Source: Clostridiales bacterium COT073_COT-073 (GTDB lineage Bacteria > Bacillota > Clostridia > Lachnospirales > Vallitaleaceae). Taken from it: 64,000 nucleotides of DNA. Under the pieces are notes generated by a model that ran no database searches, had not been told where the DNA came from, and saw only the letters and a list, made by a program, of their open reading frames with translations. The stretch lies in contig RQYD01000007.1 of the NCBI GenBank assembly GCA_003858485.1, positions 40,960 through 104,959 on the forward strand, in the 5' to 3' direction. Positions 16,715 through 24,774 of the stretch are shown in pieces; the first letter of the stretch is position 1; each line of letters opens with the position of its first letter. A program made the translations under genes and the position numbers.

Positions 16715-16850
16715 TTCTTCGCTCTCGCAACATGCTTCGCAAATTGCTGTCGCTCTCGGCACTATGACCTTCTACAAAAACTAAATGTCAGCCAGATAAA
16801 TTCTAAGTTGTCGGCTATTCTCCACCGCCAGATAACTTCTAATCAACTTT
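16715..16850. repeat. Degenerate family B remnant
   Basis: The stretch holds pieces of the family B element: CAACATGCTTCGCAAATTG-like hairpin sequence, then ATTCTAAGTTGTCGGCTATTC and CCACCGCCAGA, which matches the lead-in of copy B1. The full stems are lost. Open frames across it are not credible genes. Confidence 0.5.
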
Positions 16851-16856
16851 TTATCA

Positions 16857-17183
16857 CTATCTTTCATTGAAAATACAATCTCCCGGAAATAATAACAAAT
16901 GAGAGCCATCCATCTTCTTGTATTCATTCCAAAACTTAATATCATCTGTTTCATTATCAATCGCAATACGATAGGAGGAAAATCCGCCTCGTCCTTCAAT
17001 AAAAGGAAGAGTCTCTACATTATATTTTTTTGCTGCACCAAGTTGTTTTTCTTTTAACAAACGCAACCAATCCAAGGCTTTGTCCAGCTCTTTTAGAGCA
17101 GTCAAGTGTTCGTTTTCTCCATTTTTTAAGGCGGTGACAATCAATTCTCTCTCTTTTTCTAATATTTTTATGGCATATTCCAT
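16857..17183 (-). CDS. Hypothetical protein, helical N-terminus
   Basis: The 108-residue product has a helical first half (MEYAIKILEKERELIVTALK and ELDKALDWLRLLKEK). The second half, rich in Gly and aromatic residues, includes LPFIEGRGGFSSYRIAID. There are no membrane segments or Cys pairs. AGGAGATATG lies upstream and contains the stop of the preceding gene at 17187, so the two are coupled. I do not recognise a family. The FIEGRGGFSSYRI segment is the best handle for a search. The 3' end abuts a repeat remnant, so the C-terminus may have been altered. Confidence 0.5.
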   Translation of the reverse strand: MEYAIKILEKERELIVTALKNGENEHLTALKELDKALDWLRLLKEKQLGAAKKYNVETLPFIEGRGGFSSYRIAIDNETDDIKFWNEYKKMDGSHLLLFPGDCIFNER

Positions 17184-17186
17184 ATT

Positions 17187-17822
17187 TTACATATCTCCTA
17201 TTATCCGTCTGACAGGTTTTGCTAAAACATCATCAAAATGCTTCTTCAGCACTGCCATAAGTACTTCATGTGAAATAAATCTCATTAAATTGGCAACCGA
17301 TATCTCAAAATACTGCGAGTAACTCCAATCCAGTATTTCCTCTCCACACCAAAAGCTGAAAAACTCAGAATACAATCCATGATATAAAAGACTATCTTTC
17401 GCATTTGCCATTACCACATTTCTTTTCGGAATAGATTTTGCAATATCTGTAAGTTCATCATAAGACATTGTTTGGTTCACATATTCTTTTATCGCATCCT
17501 TATAGTGTCGAATCTCCTCTTTTGTTGCAGGCAAAAAATATGAATCCTCCACCTGATCAAACATTTCTAAAACGCATATTATTCGTCTAAAATGAAATTC
17601 ATCAAGAGATGATATTTCTTCCCAAAATTCCTCCAAAAACTGAAATTCTTCATCAATTTTACAAGCAACCGCCATCAATGGAGCATAACCCAGTTCTCTC
17701 CAACTGCTCCATCTGCTTTGCTCCAATTCACCTACTTTTTCATAACACGAATTACAAATTCCATTACTCCAAAAAATCTCTTCTCTCATACAGTAGGGAC
17801 ACATAATTCTATTGTCACTCAT
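17187..17822 (-). CDS. Hypothetical protein with an N-terminal zinc ribbon
   Basis: The 211-residue product begins with CPYCMREEIFWSNGICNSCY, two CxxC knuckles about 12 residues apart. A helical domain with repeated acidic and aromatic residues follows (LEEFWEEISSLDEFHFRRI, DSLLYHGLYSEFFSFW). There is no signal peptide. GAGGAAAAG precedes the ATG, and the stop lies inside the ribosome binding site of the next gene. Zinc-ribbon proteins of this layout often bind protein or nucleic acid partners. I cannot name the family or function. Confidence 0.6.
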   Translation of the reverse strand: MSDNRIMCPYCMREEIFWSNGICNSCYEKVGELEQSRWSSWRELGYAPLMAVACKIDEEFQFLEEFWEEISSLDEFHFRRIICVLEMFDQVEDSYFLPATKEEIRHYKDAIKEYVNQTMSYDELTDIAKSIPKRNVVMANAKDSLLYHGLYSEFFSFWCGEEILDWSYSQYFEISVANLMRFISHEVLMAVLKKHFDDVLAKPVRRIIGDM

Positions 17823-17911
17823 ACACTTTTCCTCATATTCGTCACGAAAATACTGTTAAATCTATTTAAACTATTTCTTTCTCGAATAATTATACCATAA
17901 ATCCCCTAATT

Positions 17912-19072
17912 CTAAGGCATGAACTTTTTTAACTTTGCAGGCAAATGCTCCATATTTTCTTCACAAAGTCTATATAGCTCCTGTCCTTTCTCCGTAAAGC
18001 CATTCTTTTCGATATATGCCAATACAAACTCCCCTTGAATACTTTGATGCTCTCCGTCACAAAGCAATAAGTAATCGCAAACCAGCGGATGATATTTTTC
18101 ATCCCGAAGCCCCAATGCAAATACTGCAAAACTACCCGGCATTGCACAAAATTCACCTTCCAGATTATGATACCACTCAAACTCTTTCATCGCCAGACGA
18201 GCGTATTTTTCGATTTTATCATGTAAACTTGGGTACTCTACCGCATTTGCAAATAATTGGTTGACCCCCTTTTTCGGTAGTTTTTTTATCGGAAGATAAG
18301 TCTTATTCGGTCCTCTGAATTCAATCGCATAGCTTTTGGCAAAGCCAAACTCAAGCAAGCGGCAAAGATAGTCCAAAACCCCTGCATAACTTTCTTCTCC
18401 TTGCTTTTTGACCGTTATTTTTATGGTTGCAAATACATCATTGGCGACGCAGGAATATTCCTTTGTTTTACATTCCAGTATTTCTCTAGGTATTAAGCCG
18501 CTTCCTCGTTTCTTTATTTCTGCCGGCAACGAACTGCCAAGTGCAGATACAAACGAAAGTATCTCCTCCGAAAAAGACTTATCCCCGCTGTGTCCGTACC
18601 TTGTAAAACATACTGCCACAAAGCAAGCAAATTTCAGATACTCTTCCGGCAAAGGATATTCCATTTCTTCTGTTTTTAATATCCATTTATGCTCATATTT
18701 ACTCTCGCCGGCATCATAGAAAAAACGATTTCTGATGATTTTTTCTATCCAAGTTTTTAAAGTTCTGTCAACCTCCCATTGCCAGCCGCATAGCACACGC
18801 ATCTTATCTGTAAATTCTTCCGCCTTTTTACTGACAAACCCCAAAGTCTGTAAATCATATAAAAAATACTCTAATGCCGCTTCCACTAAGATTTCTTTTC
18901 CCTCAATATTAAAGCAGGGATACGAGGGATAACCCTGCTTTGCTTTGGTTTTGGATACCCTTGCTTTACCGGTTTGTATCGCTTCGATACACTTATCCAA
19001 ATAATCCTTTAATTCTTTATCCCGTAACACATCCTCAAATATGATATACGACCGATTACTCACAATAGCCAC
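17912..19072 (-). CDS. Uncharacterised protein, possibly DUF6138
   Basis: The 386-residue product is soluble, with no signal peptide or membrane helix. It contains KQGYPSYPCFNIEGKEILVE near the N-terminus, LKFACFVAVCFTRYGHSGDK in the middle and a C-terminal HPLVCDYLLLCDGEHQSIQG with CENMEHLPAKLKKFMP at the end. The overall layout reminds me of DUF6138 proteins, but this is a weak recollection. The start is GTG at 19072, close after AGAGAGGAC, and another GTG three codons on is an alternative. The gene follows a remnant of an S66 peptidase on the same strand. The function is unknown. Confidence 0.6.
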   Translation of the reverse strand: MAIVSNRSYIIFEDVLRDKELKDYLDKCIEAIQTGKARVSKTKAKQGYPSYPCFNIEGKEILVEAALEYFLYDLQTLGFVSKKAEEFTDKMRVLCGWQWEVDRTLKTWIEKIIRNRFFYDAGESKYEHKWILKTEEMEYPLPEEYLKFACFVAVCFTRYGHSGDKSFSEEILSFVSALGSSLPAEIKKRGSGLIPREILECKTKEYSCVANDVFATIKITVKKQGEESYAGVLDYLCRLLEFGFAKSYAIEFRGPNKTYLPIKKLPKKGVNQLFANAVEYPSLHDKIEKYARLAMKEFEWYHNLEGEFCAMPGSFAVFALGLRDEKYHPLVCDYLLLCDGEHQSIQGEFVLAYIEKNGFTEKGQELYRLCEENMEHLPAKLKKFMP

Positions 19073-19080
19073 CGTCCTCT

Positions 19081-19186
19081 CTAAACCGAAACTAATCTCA
19101 CTTCTTTCTCATCCGCATTCAGCTCCACCATTGCCCCAATCGGTATCGTTAGCATCGGATGGGTATGGTGAATGCTGTTATCACTA
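19081..19186 (-). pseudogene. C-terminal remnant of an S66 LD-carboxypeptidase
   Basis: The minus strand encodes IHHTHPMLTIPIGAMVELNA followed by DEKEVRLVSV and a stop at 19081. A (G)HTHPMLTIPIGA stretch near the end is typical of LD-carboxypeptidases, where it holds the catalytic His. Only about 35 residues remain, directly downstream of the HAD gene stop. It is not derived from the intact S66 gene at 3474, whose equivalent reads NIGHATPRCIIPFG. Confidence 0.65.
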
Positions 19187-19960
19187 TCCTTCCAGTATTT
19201 TCTCTAAATATACTGCAATCCCATCTTCCTCATTCGTTCCAATTACAATATCTGCAACCTTTTTCACTTCCTCAATAGAATTCCCCATTGCTACACCGAT
19301 TCCGGCAAATCTAAGCATTTCTATATCTGCGTAATCGTCTCCGAAAGCAATAATATCCTTATTCGTTTTTTTGTATGTACTACAAATCAGCGACATGGCA
19401 TTCTCTTTGGTAACTCCTTTTTTGGTAAACTTATACCAATAACCATCTGAAAACCTTAAACTATCGCAATCTTTCAAAACATCTGCCAAACATCCGGCTT
19501 TTTCGTCATCAAAGATTTCCACACACATCTTCAATGCTTCTTCTGAAAAATTGCTATAATCCGTCCAAACGCTATCTCCCCAATTGCTTTCCAATTGTCC
19601 CGGATTCACTTTATAATTCCAAAAGTGTGTATCTACTGTGTCTATCGTAATCTCACAATTCATTCCGCAAATTTCCCTTGCAGTATGAATTAGTTCTCTT
19701 GTTCTTTGCCGGGAAAATACCGCTTTGTAAATATACTGCTTATCTTTCTTGACCAAAGCTCCACCGCTGGTGATTAATATATCCGGCATTAAATCACCCA
19801 GAAATGAAAGGCAATTCTTCTCACTTCTTGAGGTAGAAATGCCAATAATATCCCCTTTCAATCTGCAACGATTAATAGCAGTCAGCGTTCTGTCAGAAAT
19901 TGTTTTGTCTGCTCTCAATAATGTCCCGTCTAAATCAAATAATAGAATCCGTTTGTTCAT
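19184..19960 (-). CDS. HAD superfamily hydrolase, Cof type
   Basis: The product of about 258 residues has LLFDLDGTLL as HAD motif I (nucleophile and acid Asp), ISTSRSE as motif II, a conserved Lys in TKKGVTKENAM, and FGDDYADIEML as motif IV. The cap domain is inserted between motifs II and III as in Cof/type IIB phosphatases. These dephosphorylate sugar phosphates, pyridoxal phosphate or FMN in the cytoplasm. The ATG at 19960 has GGGAGGTGG seven bases upstream. The upstream membrane-protein gene (19965-20378) ends only a few bases away, so both are probably in one transcript. Confidence 0.88.
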   Translation of the reverse strand: MNKRILLFDLDGTLLRADKTISDRTLTAINRCRLKGDIIGISTSRSEKNCLSFLGDLMPDILITSGGALVKKDKQYIYKAVFSRQRTRELIHTAREICGMNCEITIDTVDTHFWNYKVNPGQLESNWGDSVWTDYSNFSEEALKMCVEIFDDEKAGCLADVLKDCDSLRFSDGYWYKFTKKGVTKENAMSLICSTYKKTNKDIIAFGDDYADIEMLRFAGIGVAMGNSIEEVKKVADIVIGTNEEDGIAVYLEKILEG

Positions 19961-19964
19961 CTCT

Positions 19965-20378
19965 CTACCACCTCCCTCTGCGGTATGCCACAATTCCATA
20001 GACCAGCAGAAAAATCAGCACTAAATTAACTCCCAAACTGGCAAAATAGTAAGTTGCCAGTATACTATCCGTTCGCACTCCATCTTCATCTTCATAAAGC
20101 TGACCATCGGCTTCATACACTTCCACCCACTTTCCTGCTCGGTAAGAAAAGCCCATCTTGACATTTTGCAGTTCCTTTTCTTCTCCGTTGTGCTGCACTT
20201 TTATTATATACTTTAGCGTATCGGTAGTATCTTTCGGCATGATGACCTCTACATCGGTTACCTTTACATTCACTTTATGATAATGGATGTCCATTTTCTT
20301 CAAATTCATCGCAAGCGTACCGGACACCGTAATCCCCAAAAATAATAACATTCCTATCCAAAGAATAAATTTTTTCAT
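19965..20378 (-). CDS. Two-helix membrane protein, DUF3592-like
   Basis: The product of about 137 residues has a membrane helix at residues 3-24 (LWIGMLLFLGITVSGTLAM) and a second near residues 108-128 (SLGVNLVLIFLLVYGIVAY), with about 80 extracytoplasmic residues of beta character between them. This resembles DUF3592 proteins, but the match is by layout only. The upstream GNAT stop overlaps the AGGAGAG ribosome binding site, and an ATG seven codons upstream (20399) is possible. It is followed within a few bases by the HAD hydrolase gene. Confidence 0.6.
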   Translation of the reverse strand: MKKFILWIGMLLFLGITVSGTLAMNLKKMDIHYHKVNVKVTDVEVIMPKDTTDTLKYIIKVQHNGEEKELQNVKMGFSYRAGKWVEVYEADGQLYEDEDGVRTDSILATYYFASLGVNLVLIFLLVYGIVAYRRGRW

Positions 20379-20382
20379 AATA

Positions 20383-20943
20383 CTATTTTCTCTCCTCATA
20401 CTCTTCCCTTAAAATACTATACATGCAGGCATCTACAATTCCCTGATTATTGAAATCTGCTTGTCGAAGAGTACCTTCATAGTGCAGTCCACATTTTTTC
20501 ATGACCTTTCCCGAATAAATATTTTCCGGATCATGCTGTGATTCAATTCTATTTAATCCAATTTCATTAAAGAAAAACGAAATCATCGCTTGCAAAGCTT
20601 CACTGGTAATGCCCCTATGCCACCATTTGCTGCCAATGCAATAGCCAATATGTACCATTCCAATCTTATCATCCTGTCCAACTGCACCAATACTACCAAT
20701 CGGTTCATTGTTTTCTTTTAGCACAATTGCCCATTGATAAAAGTCCAAATTGGAATATTGCAAAATCCAGCTTTTTAAAACCTCTTTGGTAATCTCAATA
20801 TTTTCATGAGCTTGCCATCTCAGGTACTTGGTTACCAACTCATCAGACATCCAGTTTTGATATGCGAAAAACGCATCATCCATAATAAATTTTCTTAATA
20901 CTAAACGCTCTGTTTCTAGCATTTTCGTGCCTTTGTTCTTCAT
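20383..20943 (-). CDS. GNAT acetyltransferase, RimJ/RimL type
   Basis: The product of about 186 residues opens MLETERLVLRKFIMDD, the standard opening of RimJ/RimL-type GNATs. It continues with IGSIGAVGQDDK, HIGYCIGSKWWHRGITSEAL (motif A with W-x-R/Q-G) and ESQHDPENIYSGKVMKKCG (motif B). These enzymes acetylate protein N-termini or small amines. The ATG at 20943 is preceded by AAAGGAGGGAG. Its stop overlaps the start region of the DUF3592-like gene, suggesting a three-gene transcript with the HAD hydrolase. Confidence 0.88.
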   Translation of the reverse strand: MKNKGTKMLETERLVLRKFIMDDAFFAYQNWMSDELVTKYLRWQAHENIEITKEVLKSWILQYSNLDFYQWAIVLKENNEPIGSIGAVGQDDKIGMVHIGYCIGSKWWHRGITSEALQAMISFFFNEIGLNRIESQHDPENIYSGKVMKKCGLHYEGTLRQADFNNQGIVDACMYSILREEYEERK

Positions 20944-20962
20944 ACAATCTCCCTCCTTTTTT

Positions 20963-21100
20963 CTAGAAAAGTTCTGAGATACTTTCTTTTGAATCCTTCC
21001 AGTTTTCACGGTTAATCAGTATTCCCTTATATGTTGCATCATAGGTATACGGAATTAGCTCAATGGTGTTCGGAATATATTTTTCTAAACTTCTTCCATT
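20963..21100 (-). pseudogene. C-terminal coding remnant, family unknown
   Basis: A minus-strand frame without a start reads RSLEKYIPNTIELIPYTYDA and TYKGILINRENWKDSKE before a stop at 20963, just upstream of the RimJ-type gene. The residue composition looks like real protein. I could not assign a family. It is probably the tail of a deleted gene. Confidence 0.35.
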
Positions 21101-21168
21101 ATAACATCACTATTTGTCAAAAATCTACATTGATTTCATCCATACCTGAAAAATTTTCCAAATTTAGA

Positions 21169-21196
21169 AAAGGTTTCGATTATAGTCGAAACCTTT
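21169..21196. terminator. Intrinsic terminator after the GNAT gene
   Basis: AAAGGTTTCGA and TCGAAACCTTT form a perfect 11-base stem with a six-base loop, and on the minus strand it is followed by TTTTC. It lies 75 bases downstream of the GNAT gene ending at 21274. Confidence 0.75.
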
Positions 21197-21273
21197 CATT
21201 GTAGATACATTCCGTCAACTTTTCTTCCATCTACCAGCCCAAATCCGCAGTCGTTTTCCTGCAAGCAGCTCTC

Positions 21274-21777
21274 CTATAACACCTGCCGCCGATAACGATT
21301 TTGCGTTCCTTCTGTCTCATCAACCCAATTGGGGACTACTTCAAGCAGTTCAAAGCCTTGTTTCTCATAAAAGGGGATTCCCATTTTATTACCGGTAGTC
21401 GCAAAAACCTCTTGATGGGTAATGCCATAATGCTCTTTCTGATAATCGGTCAAAAAGTCCAGCAAGGCACTGCCAATTCCCATTCCCTTGCAATCCGGCT
21501 TGACATAAAGAACATAGATAAATCCGGTATCGCCGTCACAAGCCCCTCCAATGCAGCCTAGCACTTGATTGTCTTTTGCAGCGACGATATAGCCATGCCA
21601 CTCTTTCGATGATTGCCGGCATTCTCTCCGAATTCGGTCAATATTATAAAAGTCATCAATCACCTTTTCGATATATTCTTTTGAATAAATTTCGGCATAT
21701 GTCACTTTCCATGCTGCCGAACAAATCTCGGAAATCGCCTCGGCATCTTCTACCGTAGCAAATCTAACCTCTATCAT
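21274..21777 (-). CDS. GNAT family N-acetyltransferase
   Basis: The 167-residue product begins MIEVRFATVEDAEAISEIC and has GFIYVLYVKPDCKGMGIGSA (motif A), then EVFATTGNKMGIPFYEKQGF (motif B and closing strand). This matches the common Firmicute GNATs whose catalytic partners are unknown. Its start overlaps the end of the YcxB-like gene by 14 bases, so the two are co-translated. A terminator at 21169-21196 ends the transcript. Confidence 0.88.
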   Translation of the reverse strand: MIEVRFATVEDAEAISEICSAAWKVTYAEIYSKEYIEKVIDDFYNIDRIRRECRQSSKEWHGYIVAAKDNQVLGCIGGACDGDTGFIYVLYVKPDCKGMGIGSALLDFLTDYQKEHYGITHQEVFATTGNKMGIPFYEKQGFELLEVVPNWVDETEGTQNRYRRQVL

Positions 21778-22387
21778 TTTCTCTCCCTACCTTCTCAAAC
21801 CTCTCTGCCGAAGCTAGGTCTTTCTTTTGTATCAGGAGGCATTTATCGTTGTCATACGTAACCATATAAAGATGCTTCGTGCTATAAAGCGCTCCCATCC
21901 TATCATTTGGGATTTCCTCTGTCCCATCCTCGGAAGTGATGAGAATTCTATCATTCCCCACTGTGATCCTATACTTAAACTTCGCCCAGTCCTTCTGCCT
22001 TAAAGAGGCAACCATTTCGGCTGCCGGTCGGTGACAAATATCCGGAATGTCCGATGGCCTTTTCTTATTTGCCAGCATAAATAAAAATGCGGCAGCTAAA
22101 AAGTCTATCACTCCGACCATTATCATTGATTTGTTTACCGGCGGCATAATTCCAAAAATAAACAACCACGTTCCCATAAAGCAAATGATGCCCCCATAAA
22201 GATTATATCGGAATTTACGCTTTTCTCGGCCCGGCCCTTTTTGCGCATAGGTATTCAGACTATCAGTCAGCTTCCAAAGTCCGGGAAGCCTGTCCCGGCT
22301 CTCCTTTTCCAGGTATTGACTTAAAAGATCCGCCACTTCCTCTTCTAAAAAAGAATCGTCATAATTGCTGATTTCAAATTGAAACAT
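21764..22387 (-). CDS. YcxB-like membrane protein
   Basis: The 207-residue product has two membrane helices near residues 62-80 and 88-105. A C-terminal beta-rich domain follows, with RITVGNDRILITSEDGTEEI and ALYSTKHLYMVTYDNDKCLL. That domain matches the YcxB-like pattern, in which a PH-like domain follows two helices. YcxB proteins have no established function. AGAGGAGAGG precedes the ATG. It overlaps the downstream GNAT gene and follows hisS by about 100 bp on the same strand. Confidence 0.7.
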   Translation of the reverse strand: MFQFEISNYDDSFLEEEVADLLSQYLEKESRDRLPGLWKLTDSLNTYAQKGPGREKRKFRYNLYGGIICFMGTWLFIFGIMPPVNKSMIMVGVIDFLAAAFLFMLANKKRPSDIPDICHRPAAEMVASLRQKDWAKFKYRITVGNDRILITSEDGTEEIPNDRMGALYSTKHLYMVTYDNDKCLLIQKKDLASAERFEKVGRENDRG

Positions 22388-22483
22388 ATCCTCTCCTCTT
22401 TAAGTCTTTCCCTTTGAATCTTGTCAGTATCGTGCCGGCGATAAGGAAGAATTCAGTCTTTGACGAAGCTTAAAAAATCTATC

Positions 22484-23734
22484 CTAGCAGAATTCTCTCT
22501 CCAAATCCGCAAGAGCCAGCTCTTTTTCTTCTCCGGTTTCCATATTTTTCAGCTTAATTTGACCGGTAGTGATTTCATTTTCACCAAGCACCACAGAAAA
22601 TCTTGCTCCAACTTTATTGGCATATTTCATTTGCGCCTTGACCGACTTGGCATTTAAATCCATAACTGCCTTAATATGCTTTTCTCTAAAGTCTGAAACG
22701 AGTTTTACTGCCGTTTTCATGGCTGCTTCGCCCATATAACCGATAAAGAGGTCACAGCTGGGCACTTCTTCCTCCGGCTTTAATTCCGCCTCAATCGTCA
22801 TTAAAAGTCTTTCAATACCTACACCAAAACCAACTGCCGGTGTAGGGCTGCCGCCGATTTCTTCCACTAAATTATTATATCTGCCGCCACCACAAATCGT
22901 GGATTGCGCCCCAATATCCGATGATACAAACTCAAATACCGTACCGGTATAATAATCCAACCCCCGTACAATCCAAGGATCGACTTCAAAAGGTACTTCC
23001 ATTGCCCTAAGCAGCTCTTTTACCTGCTCAAAATGTTTGGCATCTTCTTCCACCAAATAATCCACCATCACCGGTGCATCCTTTACCACTGCTTTACAGG
23101 TATCTATTTTACAATCCAGTACCCGCAAAGGATTTTTCTCCATTCTCTCTCTGCAAGTCGGACAAAGTTCGCCACTTACCCCATGCAAAAAGTGAAGTAG
23201 CTCCTTTTTGTAACTGCTTGCCGATTCTTTTCCACCCAAACTGTTTAAGTGCAGGATTACTTTTTTCAGTCCCACTCTTTGTAATAAGCGATATCCTAAA
23301 GCAATGACTTCCGCATCCGCCAAAGGATGGTCAGAGCCTAAAAGCTCAATGCCAAACTGGTGAAATTGACGAAGTCTTCCGGCTTGCGGCTTTTCATAGC
23401 GAAATGCCGGTGTAATATAAAATAATTTGCTCGGCTGAACTTCGGCATAAATCTTATTTTCTAAATATGCTCGCACTGTACCGGCGGTTCCTTCCGGCTT
23501 TAAGGTAATGGAACGTCCCTTTTTATCTTCAAAGGTATACATTTCCTTTTGAACGACATCCGTACCTTCTCCCATTCCTCTGGCAAACAGCTCGGTATGT
23601 TCAAAAATTGGTGTTCGGATTTCTCCATAACCATAGTCCGCACACAGCTGGCGAATGGTATCTTCCAGCTTTCTGGTCTGGTTTAGTTTACTGCCAAATA
23701 AATCATAAGTTCCTCTTGGTGCATTGGTAAGCAT
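22484..23734 (-). CDS. hisS: Histidyl-tRNA synthetase
   Basis: The 416-residue class II synthetase charges tRNA-His. It shows PRGTYDLFG at the N-terminus, motif 2 in FRYEKPQAGRLRQFHQFG, the histidine-binding LDYYTGTVFEF and motif 3 in GGGRYNNLVEE with VGFGVGIERL. The C-terminal anticodon-binding domain (CDLFIGYMGE, VMDLNAKSVKAQMKYANKVG) is complete. The length is normal. AGAGGAAAAA precedes the ATG. No T-box leader is visible in the 29-base gap to the upstream small ORF. It marks the change from accessory to core-type genes. Confidence 0.97.
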   Translation of the reverse strand: MLTNAPRGTYDLFGSKLNQTRKLEDTIRQLCADYGYGEIRTPIFEHTELFARGMGEGTDVVQKEMYTFEDKKGRSITLKPEGTAGTVRAYLENKIYAEVQPSKLFYITPAFRYEKPQAGRLRQFHQFGIELLGSDHPLADAEVIALGYRLLQRVGLKKVILHLNSLGGKESASSYKKELLHFLHGVSGELCPTCRERMEKNPLRVLDCKIDTCKAVVKDAPVMVDYLVEEDAKHFEQVKELLRAMEVPFEVDPWIVRGLDYYTGTVFEFVSSDIGAQSTICGGGRYNNLVEEIGGSPTPAVGFGVGIERLLMTIEAELKPEEEVPSCDLFIGYMGEAAMKTAVKLVSDFREKHIKAVMDLNAKSVKAQMKYANKVGARFSVVLGENEITTGQIKLKNMETGEEKELALADLEREFC

Positions 23735-23763
23735 ATTTTTCCTCTTTTCCTATTAAATTCTAT

Positions 23764-23949
23764 CTAATATTTTCCAATACTTAATCTCGTTTTACTAGCT
23801 GTCCAATTCTTTCTGACAGCAAATCCCTGTAAAATAAGGGTTCCCGTCTTGCAGCCATATTTTAGTACTTCCTTGGTTTTCTTGTCAAGCCCCACATTCA
23901 TACCTGCGCACTTTAGGCTATAATAAATCTCCTCAAAGGTAAAAGCCAA
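23764..23949 (-). CDS. Small hypothetical protein
   Basis: The 61-residue product reads MAFTFEEIYYSLKCAGMNVG and ends LILQGFAVRKNWTASKTRLS plus IGKY. It starts 12 bases after the stop of the upstream conserved gene and sits 29 bases ahead of hisS, so it is probably translated in the same operon. No motif is recognisable. It could also be the C-terminal remnant of a larger protein, given how many truncated genes lie nearby. Confidence 0.4.
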   Translation of the reverse strand: MAFTFEEIYYSLKCAGMNVGLDKKTKEVLKYGCKTGTLILQGFAVRKNWTASKTRLSIGKY

Positions 23950-23960
23950 ACTTAAACTAT

Positions 23961-24404
23961 TTATCGCTCTGACAAATACTTTTGGATCTCATCAAAGCTT
24001 AATTTCCTTAACTGCGTACCAGGATATTCTTGATACTCCTCGATCATAAATACCGGTTTAGCTTCTGTACAAGCCTTATCTTTATTCTTTTTCAAAAATA
24101 TCTGCAAATCCTCATGATCCGCAAAAATTTTATAGGATTTTCTTCCCTTTTTATCTGCAATCTCATAGATCCCGCAGGCCTTTTTCATACTATAATCAGC
24201 TGTCCGCAAATACATTTTGGCAATTGCCAATGACTTAAAAGGGAAATTCCATCTTTGTAAGCCCCGCTTTGGTTCCCGCTCAATACAAATACATCTGCCA
24301 CAAGTTCCGCATATATATTGAGTATGATCAGTCAAACAATCCTGTGGATTTAAAAGCGGTGTTATTCTATTTTCATCAATATAACATTCTATACACATCT
24401 CCAT
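23961..24404 (-). CDS. Conserved Cys-rich hypothetical protein
   Basis: The 147-residue product begins MEMCIECYIDENRITPLLNP and contains TQYICGTCGRCICIERE, giving a cluster of Cys residues likely to bind zinc. The middle, RGLQRWNFPFKSLAIAKMYL, and FADHEDLQIFLKKNKDKAC look like a small alpha/beta fold. I recall similar uncharacterised proteins in Clostridia. GGTGGT precedes the ATG. It may share a transcript with the 61-residue gene and hisS. The function is unknown. Confidence 0.65.
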   Translation of the reverse strand: MEMCIECYIDENRITPLLNPQDCLTDHTQYICGTCGRCICIEREPKRGLQRWNFPFKSLAIAKMYLRTADYSMKKACGIYEIADKKGRKSYKIFADHEDLQIFLKKNKDKACTEAKPVFMIEEYQEYPGTQLRKLSFDEIQKYLSER

Positions 24405-24507
24405 ACACCACCTTTATAACTTTCGTTTTATTTCACCAGTAAACAACAGGATAAAGCCTCCAGGTTTGCTGGTAAAATTGGATGCTATACCCAAAAATAT
24501 CAGCTGC

Positions 24508-24774
24508 CTAAAACCAGTGGCCAGACAAAGCCGACACCAGCAATGCCGATAAAACTGCCACTATCAAAAACATCAAAACGCCATTAACAAAGGCTTTGAT
24601 ATAATTTTTAGGATCTTGATATTTCGTTCTATCCGGAATACTGGAAAATCTGATGCGTTTGGTATTTCGCCACCAACATAAATCAATAATCAGCAAGTCA
24701 AAAAGATTTAAACCTTCACCTAGGATCAAAAAATATACAAATGCTTTGTCAAAGCCGGGAATCCCTAAAAGCAT
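24508..24774 (-). pseudogene. C-terminal half of a membrane protein, joined to a truncated Fic gene
   Basis: The frame encodes IFTVTGMLLGIPGFDKAFVY, FLILGEGLNLFDLLIIDLCW, WRNTKRIRFSSIPDR and a final helix LMFLIVAVLSALLVSALSG. It looks like the last two or three helices of a larger membrane protein. The coding sense continues upstream of the ATG at 24774, overlapping the end of the Fic gene in another frame. The N-terminal half is absent. I infer that a deletion fused the 3' parts of two neighbouring genes. An 88-residue product might still be made from the ATG. Confidence 0.6.

Noticed and set aside
13530..16810. Integron-like attC site at recurring AACTTAGAATT sequences
   Set aside because: AACTTAGAATT occurs at about 13540, 14745 and 16800, but it fits better as a scrap of the family B lead-in (AACTCTGAAT in B1). 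No paired core sites or integrase were found.
16781..16999. 72-codon frame beside the 108-residue hypothetical gene
   Set aside because: It overlaps a better frame with a good ribosome binding site and ends inside a repeat remnant.
21105..21125. Promoter TTGACA...TATAAT at about 21105-21125 on the minus strand
   Set aside because: The boxes are only 11 bases apart, too close for a sigma-A promoter. It may be a promoter damaged by a deletion.
23735..23763. T-box leader for hisS
   Set aside because: Only 29 bases separate hisS from the upstream small gene, and no T-box core sequence is visible further up.
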